Of a stretch of DNA of 6,972 bases, positions 1 to 4,529 are shown one piece after another. The notes under the pieces were generated by a model. That model was not told the origin of the DNA. It saw nothing but the letters and a program-made list of their open reading frames with translations, and ran no database searches. The DNA lies in contig JALUTC010000001.1 of NCBI GenBank assembly GCA_027058345.1, positions 1 to 6,972 on the forward strand, written 5' to 3'. How positions within the stretch are numbered: the first letter of the stretch is position 1; the number at the start of each line of letters is the position of its first letter. The position numbers were made by a program, and so were the translations under genes. The DNA comes from an archaeon. GTDB taxonomy: Archaea > Hydrothermarchaeota > Hydrothermarchaeia > JALTZZ01 > JALUTC01.

Positions 1-49
1 CTTTCAATACTACAAGTTTAGGTTTAAACTAAACTTGTAGTATTGAAAG
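1..49. repeat. Inverted repeat formed by two head-to-head CRISPR repeats
   Basis: Bases 1-20 are the exact reverse complement of bases 30-49, the last 20 bases of the first CRISPR repeat. The two arms are separated by nine bases: an extra G followed by GTTTAAAC, which is itself a palindrome and forms the 5' end of the repeat. The structure is therefore two CRISPR repeats in opposite orientation sharing one GTTTAAAC core, with no spacer between them. Base 1 coincides exactly with the outer end of the inverted repeat copy. That makes a contig end or fold-back assembly artefact quite possible. A real inversion within the array is the alternative. Confidence 0.9.
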
Positions 50-530
50 TACTTATTCACAAACATCCCTAAAATTCTGTAGCCACGTTTGTTTAAACTA
101 AACTTGTAGTATTGAAAGTATCGTTTCCTGCAATGCCTTACACTTTTCCTTCAGATATGTTTAAACTAAACTTGTAGTATTGAAAGTATGATATCAGTCG
201 AACCTGTTGATTGTGATAATTATATAGTTTAAACTAAACTTGTAGTATTGAAAGGAACAGTTGCTGGAGCCTTTTCAGCTTCTTTAACAATTTGGTTTAA
301 ACTAAACTTGTAGTATTGAAAGTCGTATCCATACGGATGGTTTGGGTTCCAATGTGCTGTTATGTTTAAACTAAACTTGTAGTATTGAAAGATACAAACG
401 TGATTTAATGTATGAGTATTATAACAATACGTTTAAACTAAACTTGTAGTATTGAAAGGAAAGTGAAGGAAGTGATAAGAAAATACGGTGAAAACGAGGC
501 GAGTTTAAAATATATTTGTAGTATTGAAAG
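22..530 (+). CRISPR. CRISPR array, eight 28-nt repeats and seven spacers
   Basis: Repeats lie at 22-49, 91-118, 159-186, 227-254, 295-322, 364-391, 431-458 and 503-530. The first seven are identical, begin GTTTAAAC and end ATTGAAAG. The spacers are unique, with lengths 41, 40, 40, 40, 41, 39 and 44 nt. ATTGAAAG matches the 8-nt 5' handle of crRNAs in many archaeal type I and III systems, so the crRNA is read on the plus strand. The degenerate repeat at the right end agrees that this is the leader-distal end; a leader would lie left of base 1. Each repeat can form a tiny hairpin ACT-TGT-AGT directly before the handle, where a Cas6-like nuclease would be expected to cut. No cas genes lie in the window, so the subtype cannot be assigned. 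Confidence 0.97.
503..530 (+). repeat. Degenerate terminal CRISPR repeat
   Basis: This eighth repeat differs from the other seven at repeat positions 8 (C to A), 11 (A to T) and 13 (C to T). The last 15 bases, including the ATTGAAAG handle, are unchanged. The change at position 13 turns a C-G pair of the handle-proximal mini-hairpin into a U-G wobble in RNA, so that hairpin could still form. The GTTTA/TAAAC pairing at the 5' end is lost. Decay of the last repeat is typical of the trailer end of an array, where it is no longer copied during spacer acquisition. Confidence 0.9.
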
Positions 531-541
531 GCACAATAATA

Positions 542-562
542 GTTTAGGATAAGTATTGAAGG
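542..562 (+). repeat. Possible truncated CRISPR repeat relic
   Basis: Eleven bases after the last repeat there is a GTTTA followed, after a few bases, by AGTATTGAA and then GG instead of AG. This resembles a CRISPR repeat with about seven internal bases missing and one mismatch in the handle. It could be a relic of an older array end, but the match is short and the preceding gap is far too short for a normal spacer. It lies just before the 3' end of the convergent gene at 568. Confidence 0.25.
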
Positions 563-567
563 CAAAT

Positions 568-1593
568 TTAGATAATTAAATCTTTAATAACATTTTGTAT
601 TTTGTTTAAGTCATTTAATACTTGTTTTAATACATTATATAGCTTTTCTTTATCGTTACTATCTTCAAGAACTTTAATTTTAGGATTTAAGTCATTTATT
701 TCTGAAAAGATAAATATTTGCTCAATTTTCCTATTTTTATTTAAGATTTCTCCATACCTAACATTTTTTATATTGTATAAATTTTCGAGGAAAAGCTTTG
801 CAACAATTGACGGGCTGAATTTCACGTACCTTTTATCGTACTTGGAAATTATCATTAATCTCTTTGCTGAGTTTAAATTCGTATTATATGTATATTTCAT
901 TTCCCTTAATAGTTCTAAAAAATCTTTTGAATCAAATCTTTCTTTCTTAAAAATTCTAAATCTAAATCTCTTAAAATTATATCCAAGGATTGTTATCCCT
1001 TTCAAAGAATTTATTATATCATATAAATTTATTTTTATACATTCATCTTTCTCAGATATTTCGAACAGAGAGTTAAACATTGTAGAGATTGAAGAGTTTA
1101 TTTTATCGAAGGAAGAGGGTAGGTTTATATTTTTGAACAAGTCATTATTTATTAAAAATGCTGCATCTGTGTATTTTATAAAGTTTTTAAATTCATTGTT
1201 GAAATTCCTTTTCACACTCAAATCATCCTCGTTGCTTGGGGTAATTAGTAGAGAGTATACCTTCATATCATATTCTTCCCTTATTTTCTTGCTTAAATAA
1301 TAACCCGATGCTCCAGTACCTCCAAAAGAAGATATAATGAAACAGAAGTCGTATTCCTTTCTTATCCTTTCAAATATCTTATTCAAATCATTTCTCAAAG
1401 CTTTTATCGCATATTCTGGATTTCTGAGCGTTCCTCTTCCTGATAGTATATCCTTTCCAATAAGTATTTTATTCCTTCCCTTTCTTGACTTCAAAGATTC
1501 TATATCTGTATCTATTAATAATGGTTTATACTTTTTGAACAATTCTGCAATTCTACATCCAGCACCTCCCAATCCAATTATTAAGGGATTCAT
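568..1593 (-). CDS. Divergent CetZ-family tubulin-like protein
   Basis: This 341-aa protein aligns end to end by eye with the CetZ encoded at 2353-3504, so it is a diverged paralog. The nucleotide-binding T1 loop is GLGGAG (7-12). LIGKDILSGRGTLRN (44-58) matches the CetZ T3 region. The tubulin signature is SSFGGTGASG (88-97), with Phe90 in place of the first Gly of GGGTGSG. LINNDLF (147-153) and KIN (164-166) match the T5 and T6 positions. The T7 region INLYDIINSL (188-197) has Asn189 where CetZ has Asp and keeps Asp192. The C-terminal domain is recognisable from SAKRLMII (242-249) onwards. GTP binding is likely; GTPase activity may be reduced or depend on a partner. The ATG overlaps the stop of the upstream membrane-protein gene as ATGA, which indicates coupled translation. 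It is the last gene of the minus-strand operon, visibly more AT-rich than cetZ and rich in Lys, Asn, Ile and Phe. A non-polymerising regulator of CetZ is an alternative role. Confidence 0.85.
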   Translation of the reverse strand: MNPLIIGLGGAGCRIAELFKKYKPLLIDTDIESLKSRKGRNKILIGKDILSGRGTLRNPEYAIKALRNDLNKIFERIRKEYDFCFIISSFGGTGASGYYLSKKIREEYDMKVYSLLITPSNEDDLSVKRNFNNEFKNFIKYTDAAFLINNDLFKNINLPSSFDKINSSISTMFNSLFEISEKDECIKINLYDIINSLKGITILGYNFKRFRFRIFKKERFDSKDFLELLREMKYTYNTNLNSAKRLMIISKYDKRYVKFSPSIVAKLFLENLYNIKNVRYGEILNKNRKIEQIFIFSEINDLNPKIKVLEDSNDKEKLYNVLKQVLNDLNKIQNVIKDLII

Positions 1594-2390
1594 AATCTCT
1601 CTCTCTTTCTCTTAATAGCAATTAGGATTATAACTGTAACCAATAAAACTATAATTGGTATTAAATATTTGTATTTAAACTTTATCAAACCCTTAGCCCT
1701 TTCTATATATTTATTTGCCTCAAGTATTAAAAGCCTTGTCCTCTCATAATTTCCGTTATTGAAATTATTTACTATTTCTTCAAGCTTACTCCTTATTATA
1801 TTTATATAGTCTCTTAACCTATCATTTCTCTTACCCTCAAGCTCCATCTTTTTATAAATTATATCGAGATTTGTTAACTCCTCTTCTATCTTGTTTATAT
1901 CGTTTAATAATTTTCTCAAATCATTATTTGGTACAATTTTTACATACCTATAAAATTCCTGTTTTAAAGTTTTATTCTTATATATCGCTTTAACGATAAC
2001 CCTTACTAATAATACATTTATTCCATTCAAAGCATCCTTAGCACTATCATATATCTTTATTCTAGGAGTTGCCCCAACTATTACTATCTTAATATTTTTA
2101 ATCGTTCCAGGTAATACTTCCTCTACAATATTTGACTGATAACTCTTACCATTCAATCTAACTATTGGTTCCTTAATATTCGTCGTAATTGTTACGACAT
2201 AATTCTCAGGAAGTATCTCGCTATATATCAATTCGAGATTAAATTCGGCCAAGATACTTTCTCCGTATAAATACTCGTTTTTATACTTTTCCTTATTTAA
2301 TATAAATATTTCCTCGGAAAATCCTGTGAAAACAAGTAGAAATATAAATATGCTAAAGCTCCTCAATATTATACTTTTTAAATGTTTCAT
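1590..2390 (-). CDS. Membrane protein with ectodomain, helical region and basic cytoplasmic tail
   Basis: I do not recognise a named family for this 266-aa protein. Residues 7-24 are a hydrophobic signal or anchor segment after a basic start (MKHLK). Residues about 25-152 look beta-rich, as in an extracytoplasmic domain. Residues about 155-237 are charged and helical, with possible coiled coils (NDINKIEEELTNLD, SKLEEIVNNF). Residues 243-259 are a strong membrane helix, followed by the tail KRKRERL. The predicted topology places the ectodomain outside and the short basic tail in the cytoplasm. The chosen ATG overlaps the end of cetZ by 38 nt. An in-frame ATG at 2441 would add an Arg/Lys-rich stretch before the signal segment and overlap cetZ much more, so it was not used. 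A TTG at 2366 is a further possibility. The stop overlaps the next gene's ATG. Lying between two tubulin-like genes, it is a good candidate for a membrane anchor or sensor for them; that role is inferred from context. Confidence 0.8.
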   Translation of the reverse strand: MKHLKSIILRSFSIFIFLLVFTGFSEEIFILNKEKYKNEYLYGESILAEFNLELIYSEILPENYVVTITTNIKEPIVRLNGKSYQSNIVEEVLPGTIKNIKIVIVGATPRIKIYDSAKDALNGINVLLVRVIVKAIYKNKTLKQEFYRYVKIVPNNDLRKLLNDINKIEEELTNLDIIYKKMELEGKRNDRLRDYINIIRSKLEEIVNNFNNGNYERTRLLILEANKYIERAKGLIKFKYKYLIPIIVLLVTVIILIAIKRKRERL

Positions 2391-3504
2391 ATATATTATT
2401 TTCCTTCTCTTCCTCAATCTTCTTCCTTGCCTCACTCGCAAGCTTTAAGAGTTCATCTATCCTTGGAATTCTCCTTATATTTGACAATAATGTTACACAT
2501 GCAACCTGCTTAACACCAGGTTGCGGATAATCTCCAGCCCTAACCTCCTTTGTGTTCAACGTTTCTTCCAGCCATGACCTCGCACGTTCAATTCCAACTC
2601 TATCCAACTCTTCTGGAGGTCCTAGGAAAAGCATTAATGCTTTTTCTGCAGATTTATAATCGCAAGGTATTAATAACTTTCCCATAACACTTCTCTTTGC
2701 AACGGATAATATTCTACTTGCTCTACCTACCTGATAATCGTCCTTTCTGAATAATCTTGAAAGAAATCCTCGAGATTTAACCTTTTCTGCAGCATATCCT
2801 ATGGTTGCAAGGCTTGCATATTTAGAATTTGTTCTTAACGTATTGAATATGTCGCTTGCATCTATAACCTTTTCTCCAATCATATTTCTCCTTCTTATTT
2901 CTCCAGCTCTACATAGCAAGCTTACCCTCTTAACAATTTCCATGTTTATCCTTTCGTATGCATCTCTCAAATTCTCTCCCGGTCTAATAAATGCATCATT
3001 ATCAACCAATATTATTGCATCACAACTTTTTAGTAGTGATAATAAACTTCTAGCAGCATTATATGCAAAGAGAGCCCCTTCGCTCTTTGCAGGAAGGATG
3101 CCAATAGCAAATACAGGTTCATCATAAATCTCCTTTAATTTCGAAGCAATTACAGGTATTGAACCACTACCGGTACCTCCTCCTAAACCAGCGATAAGTA
3201 TAAAAGCATCGATCGTTGATATATCCATCTTAGCAATCTTACCAAGTATTATATCTATCTCTCTCCTTGCAATTTCTGCTGCGAGTTGATTATTTGTACC
3301 AACACCATGACCTTTAACAAATGTTTCTCCAATGAGTAATCTATTATCTTTTGGAATATATTTTAAAGATAGCAAATCGGCTATCGCAGTATTTATAGCG
3401 ATGGCCTCAAACGTATGAGGTACGGGGCTTTTTCTATCTTCCTTTATAAACAGGTCAGCTATTTTTCCACCTGCTTGACCAAGACCAATTATTAAAGCTT
3501 TCAT
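2353..3504 (-). CDS. cetZ: Tubulin-like protein CetZ
   Basis: CetZ proteins are archaeal GTP-dependent cytoskeletal proteins of the tubulin/FtsZ superfamily that act at the inner face of the membrane; in Haloferax they affect cell shape and motility. This 383-aa protein is full length. Its motifs are T1 GLGQAGGKI (7-15), the CetZ-typical KGHGVGTNN (64-72), the tubulin signature GLGGGTGSG (106-114), LVDNDAF (166-172), ERINMEI (184-190) with the guanine-contacting Asn at 187, and T7 IDASD (214-218). Asp218 takes the place of the catalytic Glu218 of Haloferax CetZ1, and Asp215 is also present. The C-terminal domain carries GDYPQPG (324-330) and VACVTLLSNI (334-343). A charged tail (about 360-383) ends in IEEL. 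The sequence resembles CetZ much more than FtsZ1 or FtsZ2. It starts 6 nt after the 291-aa gene and overlaps the membrane-protein gene. It is less AT-rich than its operon partners, as expected for a conserved protein. Confidence 0.96.
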   Translation of the reverse strand: MKALIIGLGQAGGKIADLFIKEDRKSPVPHTFEAIAINTAIADLLSLKYIPKDNRLLIGETFVKGHGVGTNNQLAAEIARREIDIILGKIAKMDISTIDAFILIAGLGGGTGSGSIPVIASKLKEIYDEPVFAIGILPAKSEGALFAYNAARSLLSLLKSCDAIILVDNDAFIRPGENLRDAYERINMEIVKRVSLLCRAGEIRRRNMIGEKVIDASDIFNTLRTNSKYASLATIGYAAEKVKSRGFLSRLFRKDDYQVGRASRILSVAKRSVMGKLLIPCDYKSAEKALMLFLGPPEELDRVGIERARSWLEETLNTKEVRAGDYPQPGVKQVACVTLLSNIRRIPRIDELLKLASEARKKIEEEKENNIYETFKKYNIEEL

Positions 3505-3510
3505 ATATTA

Positions 3511-4386
3511 TTATATGTAAGGCATTCCATCCAAGTTATTGTTAACGATTGTTCTATGAGCATTTAACGTTCTAAATTCGATTATCGATGGATTATCTAT
3601 TTTAAATTTTTTTATTCCATGTTCTCTATGATAAAATTCCATCTCATGTCTTCTAATTATTAAGAATGTTCTGTTAATATTTCTTACGTCAAATATCGAA
3701 CTTAGATGAATGGAAAATGATTTGTACAAATTAATCCTATTATTTAAACTTATACCTGCAAATGTTATCCTATGATTTCCTATCGTTACTTCATATATAA
3801 CTTCGTTCTCCCTTAACCATTTGGATACGATATTGAAGAGTTTTTCGTTTAAAAATTTTAGGAATGCATTGTAAAAATTATCGTCAAATTCTCTAATCAT
3901 ACTTTCGAGAAAGAGAACATTTGAATCATTTTTTAAACAATTAATTATATTAAAAACTATTGTATATATTAAATCTTTTAAATCATTGAATCTTTTCAAA
4001 AATCTAAGAACAATGTCCCCTTGAACTCTAATAGAATTATTATCTATACCAAGAAATCTCAACAACTTTTGTTTCGTCAATTTATCCAAAAAATTCTCGG
4101 ACTCAAATTCTTTATTCCATGGTAATCTATGGCAGAAAAACTTTCCAGTAGAATCATCTATACCAATTATAAATAATCCGTGATATTTTCTTCCTGATGG
4201 TGTTACATATTCTGGATAAATCACTATATATTCATCTAGCAATTTAATCCTCGTATCTTTATGAGATATTTTTGCTCTAAGAAATCTTTCGTAATGATTT
4301 TCGAGACAATTCTCCAAGAAATATTTTTTTGCTTCAATATAATCCTTTCTGATTAAATCGTAAAGTTTTCTTACTTTCTCCTTCAT
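3511..4386 (-). CDS. Conserved-looking protein of unknown function upstream of cetZ
   Basis: I do not recognise this 291-aa protein. It has no signal peptide or clear membrane helix and is probably cytoplasmic. The N-terminal 50 residues are charged and helical. A segment at 61-90 (VTPSGRKYHGLFIIGIDD, then FFCHRLPW) looks like a compact beta unit with His69 and His86. VQGDIVLRFLKRF (121-133) is followed by a helical middle part (about 134-193). The C-terminal part is beta-rich, with IGNHRITFAG (202-211), RRHEMEFYHREHG (245-257) and FRTLNAHR (271-278). The many His residues are notable, but no complete known catalytic or metal-binding motif can be named. The gene ends 6 nt before cetZ and appears to be in the same transcript, so a link to the CetZ system is likely but unproven. 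A TATA-like ATTTAAAT lies about 30 nt before its ATG. Confidence 0.8.
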   Translation of the reverse strand: MKEKVRKLYDLIRKDYIEAKKYFLENCLENHYERFLRAKISHKDTRIKLLDEYIVIYPEYVTPSGRKYHGLFIIGIDDSTGKFFCHRLPWNKEFESENFLDKLTKQKLLRFLGIDNNSIRVQGDIVLRFLKRFNDLKDLIYTIVFNIINCLKNDSNVLFLESMIREFDDNFYNAFLKFLNEKLFNIVSKWLRENEVIYEVTIGNHRITFAGISLNNRINLYKSFSIHLSSIFDVRNINRTFLIIRRHEMEFYHREHGIKKFKIDNPSIIEFRTLNAHRTIVNNNLDGMPYI

Positions 4387-4388
4387 TT

Positions 4389-4505
4389 CTAATCGCAGGT
4401 ATTTATTTCACGATTTAAATTTATTTTAACAACCTTAAGCTCAGAGATATCCTTGAGTTTTATCTCTTTTTCTACCTTTTTACCAATAGCTACGCACTCT
4501 TTCAT
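4389..4505 (-). CDS. Possible 38-aa peptide at the head of the cetZ operon
   Basis: An ATG at 4505 opens a 38-codon frame that stops (TAG) two bases before the ATG of the 291-aa gene. The peptide begins MKECVAIGKK and ends NREINTCD. It has Cys4 and Cys37, eight Lys and five Glu, and an alternating pattern (LKVVKINL) compatible with a beta strand. The tight spacing to the next gene and protein-like composition favour a real gene. Against this, a TATA-like element lies inside it at 4413-4420, and short open frames are common in AT-rich DNA. If it is not real, this stretch is the leader or promoter region of the 291-aa gene. Confidence 0.42.
   Translation of the reverse strand: MKECVAIGKKVEKEIKLKDISELKVVKINLNREINTCD
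4413..4420 (-). promoter_or_regulatory. TATA-like element upstream of the 291-aa gene
   Basis: ATTTAAAT, within a longer AT-only stretch, is centred about 30 nt upstream of the ATG at 4386. That is where an archaeal TATA box would sit for a leaderless or nearly leaderless transcript. It lies inside the possible 38-aa peptide gene, so the two interpretations compete, although an internal promoter is also possible. The high AT content makes chance matches likely. Confidence 0.3.
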
Positions 4506-4529
4506 AATTATTAATTTTTTAATTATTAA
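4506..4529. promoter_or_regulatory. 24-bp divergent intergenic region with a direct repeat
   Basis: The entire space between the divergent ATGs at 4505 and 4530 contains only A and T. It consists of two copies of AATTATTAA separated by six T residues. Promoter elements for both directions must lie here or inside the opposing genes; with leaderless starts the TATA boxes would fall at or beyond the opposite start codon. The direct repeat could be an operator or simply low-complexity AT sequence. If the 38-aa peptide is not a gene, the divergent region is wider, at 143 bp. Confidence 0.45.

Noticed and set aside
22..29. GTTTAAAC palindrome as a regulatory operator
   Set aside because: It recurs only as the first eight bases of each intact CRISPR repeat.
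1597..1613. GA-rich tract (minus strand) as a Shine-Dalgarno site for the second tubulin gene
   Set aside because: It encodes the basic KRKRER tail and lacks a GGAGG or GGTGA core; the ATGA overlap is a simpler explanation of how translation starts.
602..1615. Plus-strand open frames of 232 and 92 codons
   Set aside because: They lie opposite the tubulin-like gene, whose motifs are clear, and their Phe/Leu/Ser-rich proteins are what antisense reading of AT-rich coding DNA gives.
2391..2441. Longer start for the membrane protein at 2441
   Set aside because: It would add an Arg/Lys-rich leader read out of frame from the purine-rich 3' end of cetZ and put 17 residues before the signal segment.
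2801..3127. Plus-strand open frame of 108 codons
   Set aside because: It is antisense to the conserved core of cetZ and has no recognisable motif.
2353..3504. Calling this gene FtsZ
   Set aside because: KGHGVGTNN, the IDASD T7 loop and the GDYP segment match CetZ; FtsZ has an NxDxAD T7 loop and different C-terminal features.
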